39,951 bases of DNA from Candidatus Limosilactobacillus faecipullorum (GCA_019118465.1 DWYX01000002.1:1-39951), one strand, 5' to 3'; shown: positions 1 through 8,063, numbered from the stretch's first letter. A program made the numbers and translations. Notes: a model not told the origin generated them from the letters alone.

Positions 1-58
<58 letters not shown>

Positions 59-62
59 TTTT

Positions 63-137
63 GGTCCATTGGTCTAGTTGGTTTAGGACGCATCCCTGTC
101 ACGGATGAGATCGCGGGTTCGAGTCCCGCATGGACCG
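63..137 (+). tRNA. tRNA-Asp (GTC)
   Basis: The acceptor strands GGTCCAT (63-69) and ATGGACC (130-136) pair fully and are followed by discriminator G137, the usual base for tRNA-Asp. The anticodon loop reads CTGTCAC with anticodon GTC, and the T arm is GCGGG/CCCGC. CCA is not encoded. It is the last gene of the tRNA cluster and sits directly before an intrinsic terminator. Confidence 0.97.
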
Positions 138-144
138 CTAATAA

Positions 145-180
145 AAAACTTAGGAGTTTGATTGCTCCTAAGTTTTTTTT
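145..180 (+). terminator. Intrinsic terminator after the tRNA cluster, probably bidirectional
   Basis: A perfect 12-bp stem (145-156 with 165-176) with an 8-base loop is followed by a T run. The A run on the 5' side gives the opposite strand a U tail too, so it can also end the minus-strand gene that stops at 182. Confidence 0.92.
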
Positions 181-181
181 A

Positions 182-688
182 TTATTCAGCTAAATGGTAT
201 TGATCAAAGAAGTATTGATTACGTGGGTTAGGCTCGCCATATTGGCGGAGAGGGTCATAACTTGGGCTATCTAACCATTCACTTAAGTCCCCTGCGGATT
301 GCCACCAAGTCATTAAAACCGTTGTTCCAGGATCATCTTTCCGTTCCGTTAGATAGCCGGTTAATAATTTTGCGCCGTGAGGATTAGCAATTGTATCGTC
401 AAGAATCTCGCTGGCCCATTTCCGGAATAGTTTCCGTTCCTTCCAACTAAGAGTAAAGGATTGGTAATTCAAAAAGCCTCGAAAATCATCTTCACCAACT
501 GCATGTAAAGGCTTAAGGCGAATTGGAGCAGCGAAAACTGATTGCTTGCCGGAGAAATCAAATAAGGTATATTTACCAGCGATCCGGGAACTGCCGTAGA
601 GCCGTAGTAACCGTTCTGGTTTTAATTCAGTTTCTTTATCCCGTAAGAAGTCTAGTGATCCAAGAGCATAACTAATTTCTGATAACAT
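182..688 (-). CDS. Uncharacterised protein, possible ABM-like (dimeric alpha-beta barrel) fold
   Basis: The protein has 168 residues and no signal peptide or membrane segment. I do not recognise a named family with certainty. The C-terminal half, rich in Trp and with a run of the type TTVLMTWW near residues 120-130, followed by a 'SPSYDPLRQYG' tail, recalls antibiotic-biosynthesis-monooxygenase-like small barrels, but no catalytic residue can be assigned. I chose the internal ATG at 688 because an AAGGAAGTG ribosome binding site lies 6 bases upstream and a TATAAT box lies just before that. A longer open frame back to 766 would begin upstream of this promoter. It is a single-gene unit, convergent with the tRNA cluster and divergent from spx. 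Confidence 0.7.
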   Translation of the reverse strand: MLSEISYALGSLDFLRDKETELKPERLLRLYGSSRIAGKYTLFDFSGKQSVFAAPIRLKPLHAVGEDDFRGFLNYQSFTLSWKERKLFRKWASEILDDTIANPHGAKLLTGYLTERKDDPGTTVLMTWWQSAGDLSEWLDSPSYDPLRQYGEPNPRNQYFFDQYHLAE

Positions 689-709
689 GATTGTCACTTC
701 CTTAACCTT

Positions 710-715
710 ATTATA
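710..715 (-). promoter_or_regulatory. -10 box for the minus-strand gene at 182-688
   Basis: Read on the minus strand this is a perfect TATAAT. No good -35 is seen at 16-18 bases. Its position just ahead of the ribosome binding site predicts a very short leader and supports the ATG at 688. The rest of the 689-994 intergenic stretch is AT-rich and shows only this box and the spx promoter. Confidence 0.45.
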
Positions 716-915
716 CGTCTTAATATAAATTGCGCGATAGAAAATTACATTATCATGCGATTTCATTTTTAGAGATTGATAATTAAATAAAATTAATTAG
801 TAACTTCTCAGACTTAGGGTGAGTAGATGTAAAATAACTTTCGCATATCATTAAAAACGCTTAAAATCGTATTTTTAATATGCTTACAAAAAGTAAATAA
901 TTTGCAAAAGAGAGG

Positions 916-944
916 TTTTATTTATCGGATTAATAGCATATAAT
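916..944 (+). promoter_or_regulatory. spx promoter
   Basis: A perfect TATAAT at 939-944 has a weak -35 (TTTTAT, 916-921) at a 17-base spacing. The weak -35 would fit an activated or multiply controlled promoter, as is known for spx in B. subtilis. The predicted leader is about 45 bases and ends in an AGGGGG ribosome binding site at 979-984. Confidence 0.55.
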
Positions 945-994
945 GGAATTGAAAGATAGATGAAGTCCAGATTTTCAAAAAGGGGGCAGCTCAA

Positions 995-1396
995 ATGGTA
1001 ACACTTTACACATCACCAAGTTGTACATCTTGTCGGAAAGCACGGGCATGGTTAAAGCAACACAATATTCCATACGTAGAGCGGAATGTATTTTCAGACC
1101 CGTTGAGTTTAGCCGAAATTAAGACGATTCTCCGGATGACTGAAAATGGAACAGAAGATATCATCTCTAAGCGTTCCAAGGCATATCAATCTTTGAAGAT
1201 TGACCTTGATGAACTACCAATGACGAAGTTATACGAATTAATTGCTAAGACGCCAGGATTATTACGGCGGCCAATTATTATCGATGACAAGCGGATGCAA
1301 ATTGGTTATAACGAAGATGAAATTCGGCGTTTCCTACCACGGAAAGTACGGGCAATGGAATTAGCTGAAGCCCAACGGCGGGCAAATATGATTTAA
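995..1396 (+). CDS. spx: Spx global redox/stress regulator (ArsC-like)
   Basis: Spx binds the alpha C-terminal domain of RNA polymerase and redirects transcription during thiol and envelope stress; it is an ArsC-fold protein without DNA-binding domain of its own. The 133-residue length matches the family (about 131). The redox switch C10-x-x-C13 sits in '[10 protein letters not shown]', and the conserved 'RRPIIID...[14 protein letters not shown]' segment lies near residues 90-115. It is transcribed alone, with its own promoter and a terminator directly after it. Nearby mecA and spxH encode the two adaptors associated with ClpP-dependent turnover of competence factors and Spx, so gene order reflects function. 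Lactobacilli often carry more than one Spx, so which paralogue this is cannot be told. Confidence 0.95.
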   Translation: MVTLYTSPSCTSCRKARAWLKQHNIPYVERNVFSDPLSLAEIKTILRMTENGTEDIISKRSKAYQSLKIDLDELPMTKLYELIAKTPGLLRRPIIIDDKRMQIGYNEDEIRRFLPRKVRAMELAEAQRRANMI

Positions 1397-1411
1397 TATT
1401 CTAAGCAGTCA

Positions 1412-1454
1412 AAGTAGGTGGAAGCTCTAAGATGAGATTTCACCTGCTTTTTTT
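1412..1454 (+). terminator. Intrinsic terminator after spx
   Basis: AAGTAGGTG (1412-1420) pairs with CACCTGCTT (1441-1449) with one G-U pair, followed by a T7 run. It closes the spx transcription unit. Confidence 0.85.
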
Positions 1455-1481
1455 GCAGTTTAGGCCGAAATTCGGTAAAAT
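1453..1481 (+). promoter_or_regulatory. mecA promoter
   Basis: TTGCAG (1453-1458), a 17-base spacer and TAAAAT (1476-1481). The -35 overlaps the T run of the spx terminator, so the two units are packed back to back. The predicted leader is about 35 bases. Confidence 0.65.
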
Positions 1482-1522
1482 AGAGAGGATTTAAATTTTA
1501 CGGAGTTGGGAGGAACTAGCGA

Positions 1523-2176
1523 ATGGAAAGTAAACGAATCGATGAAAATACCATTCAAGTTCTGATAAACCAAGACGACTTGATTCAACGGGGGATCTCA
1601 ATCCCGGACTTGATGAATAATCAGGATAAAATTGAGACCTTCTTTTACCAAATTTTAGATGAAGTCGATGTTGACCATGATTTTGATCATGATAGTGCGC
1701 TAACCTTCCAGGCAAGACCGATGCGGAATAATGGATTAGAGCTGCTAATTAAAAGGGTAAACCAAGAAGGTGATGTTGATTTACCACAGGCAATTAAAGA
1801 TCAGCTTCAAGGTTATGATGAAAATCAAAGTTTGGATGAACAGCAAGATGATGTTGAAGTAGCTTTAGCTGATCCAACGGTCGATAAGTATGAACAAGTG
1901 GTTAAGCTAGGTAACTTTGAAGATTTAGTTGAATTAGCTCAACAGCTTGATACCCTAAATTTAGTAACGGATCTCTATCGCTTTGAGGGAGACTATTATT
2001 TAGTTCTTACCTTTATGAATGATGGAACCTTAACCGCTGGTGAAATCCGTGATCGGATGGCGGTTGTAAATGAATTTGCCCAACCGGCTAATATTTCAAA
2101 GATCTTTTTAGCCGAACATGGTAAACAGATTATGGATCAAACGGCAATTGAATTAGTAAGGCATTATTTTAATTAA
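1523..2176 (+). CDS. mecA: MecA, adaptor for the ClpCP protease
   Basis: MecA delivers substrates (ComK in Bacillus, ComX/SigX in streptococci) to ClpC. The 217-residue length fits. The N-terminal recognition domain 'MESKRIDENTIQVLINQDDLIQRGISIPDL' is typical, an acidic linker spans roughly residues 85-115, and the C-terminal ClpC-binding domain follows. The ATG is preceded by GGGAGG at a normal distance. It has its own promoter and a terminator before coiA. The pairing with coiA immediately downstream is the conserved Bacillus order, which suggests a role in limiting competence, though which substrate is degraded here is not visible. Confidence 0.95.
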   Translation: MESKRIDENTIQVLINQDDLIQRGISIPDLMNNQDKIETFFYQILDEVDVDHDFDHDSALTFQARPMRNNGLELLIKRVNQEGDVDLPQAIKDQLQGYDENQSLDEQQDDVEVALADPTVDKYEQVVKLGNFEDLVELAQQLDTLNLVTDLYRFEGDYYLVLTFMNDGTLTAGEIRDRMAVVNEFAQPANISKIFLAEHGKQIMDQTAIELVRHYFN

Positions 2177-2181
2177 AAAAC

Positions 2182-2219
2182 TGAGGTGAAACCTTCGCGT
2201 TGGTGCTTCCTCAATTTTT
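2182..2219 (+). terminator. Intrinsic terminator after mecA
   Basis: TGAGG (2182-2186) pairs with CCTCA (2209-2213), with an inner ACC/GGT stem and internal loop, then a short T run. It is moderately strong and separates mecA from coiA. Confidence 0.65.
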
Positions 2220-2257
2220 AGCTTTTTGACAAATAAAAAATGCAAATTCATCTTTTT

Positions 2258-2265
2258 TACGTATA
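2258..2265 (+). promoter_or_regulatory. Possible competence sigma factor box (cin-box-like) for coiA
   Basis: TACGTATA matches the streptococcal SigX/ComX box TACGAATA at 7 of 8 positions and follows a T-rich run, as in that class. A TTGACA at 2226-2231 is also present but lacks a good -10 at 17 bases (CATCTT). The box ends 20 bases before the start codon, which would give a very short leader, so the match could be chance. Confidence 0.35.
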
Positions 2266-2285
2266 TAAATAGTAGGAGGGATGAA

Positions 2286-3299
2286 ATGAAAATTGCAATC
2301 AGTCAAAAAGGAATTTTAACGTTAGCACCAAATGCAATTCGGGGGCAGCGGTATTGGTGTCCCGATTGTGGTCAGCTAGTCCGGATTTGCCGTGGAAAGG
2401 CTAAACAAGCCTATTTTGCTCACCAAAATAATCGTCAACATGGTCAGGGAGAAACTAATGAGCACCAAGTTGGCAAGGCGCAAATGCTTAAATGGGCGCA
2501 AAGCCGAGGTTGGCAGGTCGATTTAGAGCATTATTATCCGCAGATTAAGCAACGGGCGGACTTATTATTAAAACGATCAAATCTGCAAGTGGTGATCGAG
2601 TTTCAATGTAGTAATCTTGGGTTAAAACGCTTGGTTGAACGAAACCGGGGGTATGCTCAAATTGGCATTAAACCAATCTGGATTTTGGGGAGTCCCTACC
2701 GTCACCGGCTCCAAGCAAAACGACAAGCTCAGTTTACCTATCTTGACCAGCAAAAGCCGACGATTTACTTTTGGGATTATCAAGAAGCGAGGTTGATTAA
2801 AATGCGCGGCTGGATTTTTCCTAAACCAAAAGTAAACCTGCATCAAGTCAGTCGGGATGTTTATGGTTGTCAGTTTAACTTTGGAAAGAACCAAGCTTTG
2901 CGACAAATTACAGCTCAGACTTACCAAGCAGGGCATGATTTAAGTACTTGTCCCCTGGTCGCCCATTGTCGAGAAACAAACTGGCCATTGTTAACCGAAC
3001 CTTTATTTTATTGGCATCTTCGTCAACTACTCTTGCTTGAGCAATTTCGACTAGGGAGGGTTTGGCAACTTCAAGAATGGTTGAGGTGGGTTAACTTTAA
3101 TTCATCTTGGTTACCATTACCCTGTTTAACTAATCAACAACGGCAACTAGTTCATCAACAGCTAATTTGGGCTTGGACAAGGCAATTGTTATCGGCTAAG
3201 ATCTTAAAATTGGATCAACGAAGGCTTATTTATTGGCATTTACCAAATTGGTTTTCTAATTATGAAGCCAAATTAAGGGCTATGAAGCGGATAAAATAA
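2286..3299 (+). CDS. coiA: CoiA-like competence protein
   Basis: CoiA promotes recombination of incoming DNA during natural transformation. The predicted protein has 337 residues. The N-terminal zinc-ribbon-like part has C25-P-D-C28 and C35...H46. A PD-(D/E)xK nuclease-like core follows: E59, D92 in 'RADLLL' and E105-x-Q107 in 'VIEFQCS'. The rest is a helical, Trp- and Leu-rich region. I use the ATG at 2286, six bases after TAGGAGGGA; an upstream in-frame extension to 2226 would include the ribosome binding site. Convergent with spxH and sharing a bidirectional terminator. No frameshift is seen, so the gene looks intact, which is worth noting in a family where competence is seldom shown. Confidence 0.9.
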   Translation: MKIAISQKGILTLAPNAIRGQRYWCPDCGQLVRICRGKAKQAYFAHQNNRQHGQGETNEHQVGKAQMLKWAQSRGWQVDLEHYYPQIKQRADLLLKRSNLQVVIEFQCSNLGLKRLVERNRGYAQIGIKPIWILGSPYRHRLQAKRQAQFTYLDQQKPTIYFWDYQEARLIKMRGWIFPKPKVNLHQVSRDVYGCQFNFGKNQALRQITAQTYQAGHDLSTCPLVAHCRETNWPLLTEPLFYWHLRQLLLLEQFRLGRVWQLQEWLRWVNFNSSWLPLPCLTNQQRQLVHQQLIWAWTRQLLSAKILKLDQRRLIYWHLPNWFSNYEAKLRAMKRIK

Positions 3300-3301
3300 A
3301 G

Positions 3302-3333
3302 AAAGAGCGGGAAGAAATTTCTTTCCGCTCTTT
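3302..3333. terminator. Bidirectional terminator between coiA and spxH
   Basis: A perfect palindrome of about 16 bp per arm (AAAGAGCGG... / ...CCGCTCTTT) starts 3 bases after the coiA stop. A and T runs on both sides let it serve both convergent genes. Confidence 0.9.
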
Positions 3334-3345
3334 ATTTGAATGAAT

Positions 3346-3972
3346 TCAGATAATCCGAAATGAATGGTGTTGCTTCCCTAAGTTATCAGCAAAAGTTTGA
3401 GGATCTTGATTAGGCTGTAATTGACCATTTTGAAGACATTCTAGTAAACTGTCGTAATCAAAATCGTTAATCATTACCCCATATTCGGGTTCATTAGTAT
3501 CAAAGACGACTGCCGTTGCCGTCCGAATTACTTTGAGTTCGTTGGCCATTTTTTGGTCAGCTAGAAAGGCTTTCCGAGCTAGTGCAGATTTGCGATCGGT
3601 TAAAAACATTTCAAGATCCAAACCAACTTTGTTAGCGACCATGGTAGCTAACTCTAAAGAGTAAGTCTGTTTTTGATTTATTAACTCTGTTTGAAGTTGT
3701 AAAAGGTATTTTCGCCCACGCTTTCCACCTTGAAAAAGGGCAGCCTTAAAGTCCAGGCTAATTTGGTAAAGAAGCTCAGAAACCCTTTGCTGGTGGCTAG
3801 TTGATAATCCATACCGGTGAAGGGTATCTTGAATTGTGTACAAGTTAATTAGCGGGATGAATTGATAGTTGAATTTAGTTTTCGCTAGATCATGATCAAT
3901 CCGCATTACATCTTGTTCACAACGGTAACATTTCATCCCTAACGGATTGACGAAGAGATGGATTTCAATCAC
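3346..3972 (-). CDS. spxH: SpxH/YjbH, DsbA-fold adaptor for ClpXP degradation of Spx
   Basis: In B. subtilis, YjbH speeds ClpXP proteolysis of Spx and aggregates under stress, stabilising Spx. The protein has 208 residues with a thioredoxin-like start 'IEIHLFVNPLG' and C15-Y-R-C18. The longest open frame would start at TTG 3987, but that codon overlaps the GGAGGAG ribosome binding site. GTG at 3972, six bases after GGAGGAG, is the better start. It is a single-gene unit, convergent with coiA, with relQ divergent. A loose TTTACA-17-CAAAAT promoter may lie upstream. Confidence 0.88.
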   Translation of the reverse strand: MIEIHLFVNPLGMKCYRCEQDVMRIDHDLAKTKFNYQFIPLINLYTIQDTLHRYGLSTSHQQRVSELLYQISLDFKAALFQGGKRGRKYLLQLQTELINQKQTYSLELATMVANKVGLDLEMFLTDRKSALARKAFLADQKMANELKVIRTATAVVFDTNEPEYGVMINDFDYDSLLECLQNGQLQPNQDPQTFADNLGKQHHSFRII

Positions 3973-4103
3973 AGATGGCTCCTCCAATCGTTAGATAGTT
4001 TCTGCAATTATTTTGGCAAAGTCAATCAAATTTGTAAAGTAATGTGTTTCTAATTGACAGCAATTTTTCTAATGCTCGAATTATCCTAGTTCGATCGGGC
4101 TTT

Positions 4104-4137
4104 TTGACCGTCTTAAATGGCGGGGGTATGCTAAAAT
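4104..4137 (+). promoter_or_regulatory. Promoter of the relQ-nadK-rluD operon
   Basis: TTGACC (4104-4109) has TATGCT at 17 bases (4127-4132). An overlapping TG-C-TAAAAT (ending 4137) could act as an extended -10. The predicted leader is about 30 bases, ending in AGGAAGG. Confidence 0.6.
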
Positions 4138-4171
4138 ATAATTTAGTATTAAATAGAAAGTAGGAAGGCTA

Positions 4172-4849
4172 ATGGTTGAAGACTGGCAACACTTTTTATT
4201 ACCTTATCAACAGGCTGTCAATGAATTAAAGGTTAAGTTGCGGGGAATGCGGAAACAATTTGAGGATCAAGCGCAACACTCACCAATTGAATTTGTTACT
4301 GGCCGGGTAAAACCAGTTGATAGCATTAAGGAAAAAATGGTTCGCCGCCATGTCCAAGAAGACCGATTGGAACAGGACATGCAAGATATCGCCGGGGTGC
4401 GGATTATGTGCCAATTTGTTGAAGATATCTATGTTGTGGTCGATTTGCTCCGTGAACGGGGGGATATGACGATTCTTGAAGAACGCGACTATGTAACGAA
4501 CGTCAAGCCAAGCGGCTATCGTTCTTACCACATTGTGATTGAATACCCCGTTCAATTAACAACCGGTGAAAAAAAGATTTTAGCTGAAATCCAAATTCGG
4601 ACTTTAGCAATGAATTTCTGGGCAACAATCGAACATTCACTCAATTATAAATACGGCGGAACCTTCCCTGACGATGTCAAGGATCGTTTGCAAAGAGCAG
4701 CTACGGCGGCCTTTAAACTTGATCAAGAAATGTCAGAAATTAGGGAAGAGATCCAAGAGGCCCAGACAATTTTTTCATATAATCGCCAACCGGCCCCTAA
4801 GTTAACAGAACCAAAGCAGGAGGAAAATGATGAAAGTCGCGATCTATAA
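4172..4849 (+). CDS. relQ: RelQ small alarmone synthetase, (p)ppGpp synthesis
   Basis: RelQ (B. subtilis SAS1/YjbM) transfers pyrophosphate from ATP to GDP or GTP; it lacks the hydrolase, TGS and ACT domains of long Rel proteins. The 225-residue length agrees. RelA/SpoT synthetase motifs are visible: '[11 protein letters not shown]' near residues 72-82, 'KPSGYRSYH' near 111-119, and '[22 protein letters not shown]' near 139-160. A charged C-terminal tail follows. Its stop overlaps the start of nadK by about 20 bases, indicating translational coupling. The relQ-nadK-rluD order matches B. subtilis yjbM-yjbN-yjbO and links alarmone and NADP pools. Confidence 0.95.
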   Translation: MVEDWQHFLLPYQQAVNELKVKLRGMRKQFEDQAQHSPIEFVTGRVKPVDSIKEKMVRRHVQEDRLEQDMQDIAGVRIMCQFVEDIYVVVDLLRERGDMTILEERDYVTNVKPSGYRSYHIVIEYPVQLTTGEKKILAEIQIRTLAMNFWATIEHSLNYKYGGTFPDDVKDRLQRAATAAFKLDQEMSEIREEIQEAQTIFSYNRQPAPKLTEPKQEENDESRDL

Positions 4850-5636
4850 TTCGGGTACCCAAGAATCCAAACGTCTGAAGCGGATGATTATGCAAGGGCT
4901 TGCCAAAGAAAATATCCCCTATGATGAGGAGCGCCCAGAGTTGGTAATCTCAATCGGTGGGGATGGGACTTTACTTTCAGCTTTTAATCATTATGAGGAT
5001 CAACTTGATCAGATTCGCTTTGTGGGGATGCATACTGGGCACCTTGGTTTTTACACTGACTGGCGGACGTTTGAAGTTTTTGATTTAATTGAAAGCTTGA
5101 AAGCGGATACTGGTCAATCAGTTTCGTATCCCTTACTCGATATTGATGCTAAGTATTCTGACGGAACGCATCAGAAGTTCATTGCTCTTAATGAATCAAC
5201 GATTAAAGACACGCTAAAAACGATGGTTTGTGATGTCTACGTTAATTCTGAACTCTTTGAACGCTTTCGGGGGGATGGTCTTTGTATTTCCACGCCAACT
5301 GGTTCAACTGCTTATAACAAGTCGGTTGGTGGAGCGATCATGGATCCGAAGATTATTGGGTTCCAGTTAAGTGAAATGGCCTCCTTAAATAACCGGGTAT
5401 TCCGGACCCTGGGTTCACCGATTATTTTTGGAGCTGATGCGGTTTTGACCTTGCGGTTAGATGATGACTCAACGGCGGTTTTAAGTTGTGACCGCACCCA
5501 GATTGAATTAGGGCAAGTTCGCCATCTCACGGAATTAACTTATTCGGTTGCTAAACAACAGATTCACTTTGCTAAGTATCAACACACCGATTTCTGGCGG
5601 CGCGTTAAGGCTTCCTTCATTGGGGGTGAAGCATGA
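4830..5636 (+). CDS. nadK: NAD kinase
   Basis: This enzyme phosphorylates NAD to NADP. The 268-residue form has the nucleotide-binding 'GGDGT' at residues 43-47, 'NESTIK' in the middle and the glycine-rich '[15 protein letters not shown]' segment, all family hallmarks. Two adjacent ATG codons lie at 4827 and 4830. AGGAGG (4818-4823) is 3 bases from the first and 6 from the second, so I prefer the second. It overlaps relQ by 20 bases and overlaps rluD by 4 (ATGA), so all three genes are co-translated. Confidence 0.95.
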   Translation: MKVAIYNSGTQESKRLKRMIMQGLAKENIPYDEERPELVISIGGDGTLLSAFNHYEDQLDQIRFVGMHTGHLGFYTDWRTFEVFDLIESLKADTGQSVSYPLLDIDAKYSDGTHQKFIALNESTIKDTLKTMVCDVYVNSELFERFRGDGLCISTPTGSTAYNKSVGGAIMDPKIIGFQLSEMASLNNRVFRTLGSPIIFGADAVLTLRLDDDSTAVLSCDRTQIELGQVRHLTELTYSVAKQQIHFAKYQHTDFWRRVKASFIGGEA

Positions 5637-6526
5637 GATTCACTTGGACTTACCAGGGGACTGTTCCACGCAAGTTAAGACGGGTTTTAAAGTCATTAGG
5701 AGTAACTTCCTCTCTTATTAAGGTGGCCATCTTTCACGGTGGCCGTCTTTTGTTGAATGGCGAAACCGCTTGGGCAATTGCTAATGTTCAACCTGGGGAT
5801 GAGGTTGGGATTGAAGTTCCGGATGAACAAGCTAATGACCGCGTGACCCCATGTGATTTACCCTTTGAGATTGCTTATGAAGACCAAGATTTTTTGGTTG
5901 TTAATAAGGCAGCGGGAGTGGCAACCGTTCCCGCTCATAACGTTCCTGTTCAAGATAGTTTAGTTAACCGGGTTAAAGCTTATTATCAACGGCAAGGTTA
6001 TCCCAACCAAGTAACCCATGTTGCAACCCGGTTGGATCGGGACACCAGTGGTTTAGTCATTTTTCCCAAGCACCGGTTTGCCCATGCTGTTTTGGATCGC
6101 CAATTAAAGGCCCACCAAATCAAAAAAGAATACTTAGCAGTGGTGAGGGGAGAAGTTGCTAGTCATGGTTACTTGGATGCGCCTATCCAGCGGGATCCGG
6201 AATCATTTGTTAAGCGGATGATTGGTCCCGAAGGTAAAGTTTCCGTTACTGAATACTGGCGCCAGACAATGACCTCCACGGCTAGCTTAATTAAGATTCG
6301 CTTGCATACCGGGCGGACTCATCAAATTCGCTGTCACTTTAGTTGGCGGGGGAATCCTTTGTTTGGGGATGAAATGTATGGTGGTGATTGTACACCAATC
6401 GCTCGCCAAGCCCTCCATTGTCAACAAATCAGTTTCTTCAGTCCTTTTTTAAACCAAACAATTACCTTAAAGGCGGCTTTGCCTGAAGATATGGAAAGCT
6501 TGATTGAGAATTTAGGATTGAAATAG
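5633..6526 (+). CDS. RluD-family RNA pseudouridine synthase
   Basis: The protein has 297 residues. A short N-terminal S4-like part (residues 1-65, with '[19 protein letters not shown]') precedes the catalytic domain. The signature '[12 protein letters not shown]' at residues 133-144 supplies the catalytic Asp135, and '[12 protein letters not shown]' follows near residue 224. The product is the orthologue by position of B. subtilis YjbO; whether it modifies 23S rRNA or tRNA cannot be told from sequence. Its start overlaps the nadK stop by four bases. No conventional terminator hairpin follows; instead a large branched fold starts 24 bases after the stop. Confidence 0.9.
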   Translation: MRFTWTYQGTVPRKLRRVLKSLGVTSSLIKVAIFHGGRLLLNGETAWAIANVQPGDEVGIEVPDEQANDRVTPCDLPFEIAYEDQDFLVVNKAAGVATVPAHNVPVQDSLVNRVKAYYQRQGYPNQVTHVATRLDRDTSGLVIFPKHRFAHAVLDRQLKAHQIKKEYLAVVRGEVASHGYLDAPIQRDPESFVKRMIGPEGKVSVTEYWRQTMTSTASLIKIRLHTGRTHQIRCHFSWRGNPLFGDEMYGGDCTPIARQALHCQQISFFSPFLNQTITLKAALPEDMESLIENLGLK

Positions 6527-6549
6527 AAGAGGTTAGAAAGAAATAAATT

Positions 6550-6703
6550 AAGCCATCAATCTGAAAGGTTGGAACGTAGCCGACACAACTTTGAACTTCC
6601 ATTCTTCACGATGTTCAGAATGGTAATTTCAAAGCTTGGTCTTATCGTGAGCAGACAAGCTACTTACGATAATTTGGCTACTTAACCTTGATTGATGGCT
6701 TTT
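6550..6703 (+). ncRNA. Candidate structured RNA: long closing stem with two inner hairpins
   Basis: AAGCCATCAATC (6550-6561) pairs perfectly with GATTGATGGCTT (6690-6701). The stem continues with AAGGTT/AACCTT and GTAGCC/GGCTAC (6576-6581 with 6676-6681), about 24 bp in all. Inside are two hairpins: CTTTGAA/TTCAAAG plus CCATTCT/AGAATGG (6589-6634), and TTATCGTGAG/CTTACGATAA (6642-6672). The fold is a three-way junction of about 150 bases ending in UUUU. It could be the rluD operon terminator, a free sRNA, or, on the other strand, the 3' end of the pgl transcript. I recognise no known family. No clear promoter is seen directly upstream. Confidence 0.55.
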
Positions 6704-6736
6704 ACAATATGATCAAATTTATTTGGCAACCATGCC

Positions 6737-6823
6737 GGAAGTGGTGAAATTGATGTTGGCGAATAAAATGAGCTTACATCAAGCGTGAGTTTTGAAGCAC
6801 AAAATCATCTCCACCACGTTTCC
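6737..6823. other. Second branched inverted-repeat structure in the rluD-pgl gap
   Basis: GGAA-GTGGTG (6737-6746) pairs with CACCAC (6812-6817) and TTCC. Enclosed are GATGT-x-GGC/GCTT-ACATC (6752-6780) and a TTTTG/CAAAA hairpin. Nothing in the 6527-6886 gap looks like a protein gene; the short open frame at 6792-6974 has no ribosome binding site and overlaps pgl on the other strand. Confidence 0.35.
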
Positions 6824-6886
6824 CGACTCAAGGCTGCGACATTCTTTTCATCTTCAATTTGATACTGAGGAACCCTTATTAACTGA

Positions 6887-7909
6887 TTACCACTTCTTAA
6901 CACAAACTGGTTCTGGACTTGGCACGTCCTTTTGCAGGAGAGTTAACTTCCCAGTTTGGGCGTCCCGCTTGTAGAGGGATAAGTTGTCTGTATTTTGATT
7001 TGCGGCAACAAGGTATTCTTCCGTGGTACTTAATTCAAAGTCCCGTGGGAAGTCACCTTCCGTGCTGATGGATTGGATGTGTTCAACAGTACCGTCAGCT
7101 TGAACGGCAAAGACAGCTAGCGTGTTTTCTCCCCGGTTAGAAGTGTAGATGAACTTTCCATCTTTAGTCATGTGAATTGCGGCCGCTCCATTGTGACTAG
7201 TCCAGTCAGCTGGGATCGTCTTGATCGTTTGAACGTGGTCAAAGGTCCCGTTTTCGGCACTGTATTTCAAAACTTCCAATTTGCTGGAAAGTTCACCAAG
7301 TAGGTATGCAAACTTGCCATCGGGAGAGAAAGTGATGTGCCGGGAACCAAAGCCGGCTTCTGATTGGTAACGAGACTTAGCCGTTAATTTACCATCGTCA
7401 GACAAGTCATAAACTACGACGAGGTCCATCCCAAGATCGCAAACTACCAAACGGTGGTCTGGGGTCAAATCAGCGAAGTGAGGGTGGGGACTGTCCTGTT
7501 CAGGCTCTGGACCAGTTGCCCCTTCGTGATGAACGGTGTCTGTAAGGGTTAATTTCCAATCAGCATCAACCTTGTATACATTGATATCACCAGTATGGTA
7601 ATTAGCTGAGAATACAAGGTGCTTTTCAGCGTCATATGCCACATAAGCTGGTGGTGAACCAGCGGCTAATGATTGATCGAGCATCGTAGCATGATCATTT
7701 TCAATTTGATAAGTTGCAATCCCACCTTCTTTACCGTCTTGCTTAACGGCTGCTACCTTATCGCCGATCACTTGGAGGTAAGATGGCTTTTGGGTTTCTG
7801 CAACGACCCAAGGAGTTGATAATTTTTCAGCGTCAGTGTCAAGGGTTACCCCATAAATTCCCTTACTGGTTTTACTGGTGTAAGTCCCAATCATAAACTT
7901 TTCAGTCAA
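6887..7909 (-). CDS. pgl: 6-phosphogluconolactonase, beta-propeller (YkgB) type
   Basis: The family hydrolyses 6-phosphogluconolactone in the oxidative pentose phosphate route, which feeds the phosphoketolase pathway in heterofermenters. The 340-residue protein opens with 'MIGTYTSKTSKGIYGVTLD' and contains 'DSPHPHFADLTPDHRLVVCDLG' and 'SRHITFSPDGKFAYLLGE', the repeated blades of the seven-bladed lactonase fold. The start is TTG at 7909, seven bases after AAGGAGGT; the next ATG is at codon 6. It is monocistronic and divergent from rlmA. A cre-like sequence lies upstream. Downstream of its stop lies the structured 6550-6823 region rather than a simple terminator. Confidence 0.9.
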   Translation of the reverse strand: MTEKFMIGTYTSKTSKGIYGVTLDTDAEKLSTPWVVAETQKPSYLQVIGDKVAAVKQDGKEGGIATYQIENDHATMLDQSLAAGSPPAYVAYDAEKHLVFSANYHTGDINVYKVDADWKLTLTDTVHHEGATGPEPEQDSPHPHFADLTPDHRLVVCDLGMDLVVVYDLSDDGKLTAKSRYQSEAGFGSRHITFSPDGKFAYLLGELSSKLEVLKYSAENGTFDHVQTIKTIPADWTSHNGAAAIHMTKDGKFIYTSNRGENTLAVFAVQADGTVEHIQSISTEGDFPRDFELSTTEEYLVAANQNTDNLSLYKRDAQTGKLTLLQKDVPSPEPVCVKKW

Positions 7910-7953
7910 AAGAAAGACCTCCTTCTTAAATTACCCCTTAATAATAGCAATAA

Positions 7954-7967
7954 TGTAATCGTTTTGC
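7954..7967. promoter_or_regulatory. Weak cre-like (CcpA) site in the pgl-rlmA divergent region
   Basis: TGTAATCGTTTTGC agrees with the TGNAANCGNTNNCA consensus except for the last two bases. Its place 45-58 bases upstream of the pgl start would suit carbon control of a sugar gene, but a two-mismatch site is common by chance in AT-rich DNA. Confidence 0.25.
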
Positions 7968-8001
7968 TAGGGGAAATAAGGGTTCTGAACTTTTGGAATG
8001 G

Positions 8002-8030
8002 TTGCTAAACAAGGTGAAATTAATTAGAAT
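8002..8030 (+). promoter_or_regulatory. rlmA promoter
   Basis: TTGCTA (8002-8007), 17-base spacer, TAGAAT (8025-8030). The leader would be about 27 bases, ending in GAGGAG. Confidence 0.55.
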
Positions 8031-8063
8031 TGAACCATTAGCCTTAAAGTGAGGAGAAAAGTT

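Noticed and set aside
689-766. N-terminal extension of the minus-strand gene at 182-688.
   Set aside because: It would begin upstream of the TATAAT and the good ribosome binding site; the ATG at 688 fits both.
4827-4849. relQ-nadK overlap as a possible frameshift or assembly error.
   Set aside because: Both proteins are complete with normal termini, and the nadK ribosome binding site is intact within relQ; it is ordinary translational coupling.
6732-6760. Start of the second fold resembles the 5' end of a tRNA-Leu gene (GCCGGAAGTGGTGAAATTG).
   Set aside because: No matching 3' acceptor strand TTCCGGC, no G18-G19 in the D loop, and no proper anticodon or T arm downstream. At best a chance likeness or a degraded tRNA remnant.
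6792-6974. 60-residue plus-strand open frame.
   Set aside because: No ribosome binding site, overlaps the end of pgl on the other strand, and its bases are explained by RNA-like pairing.
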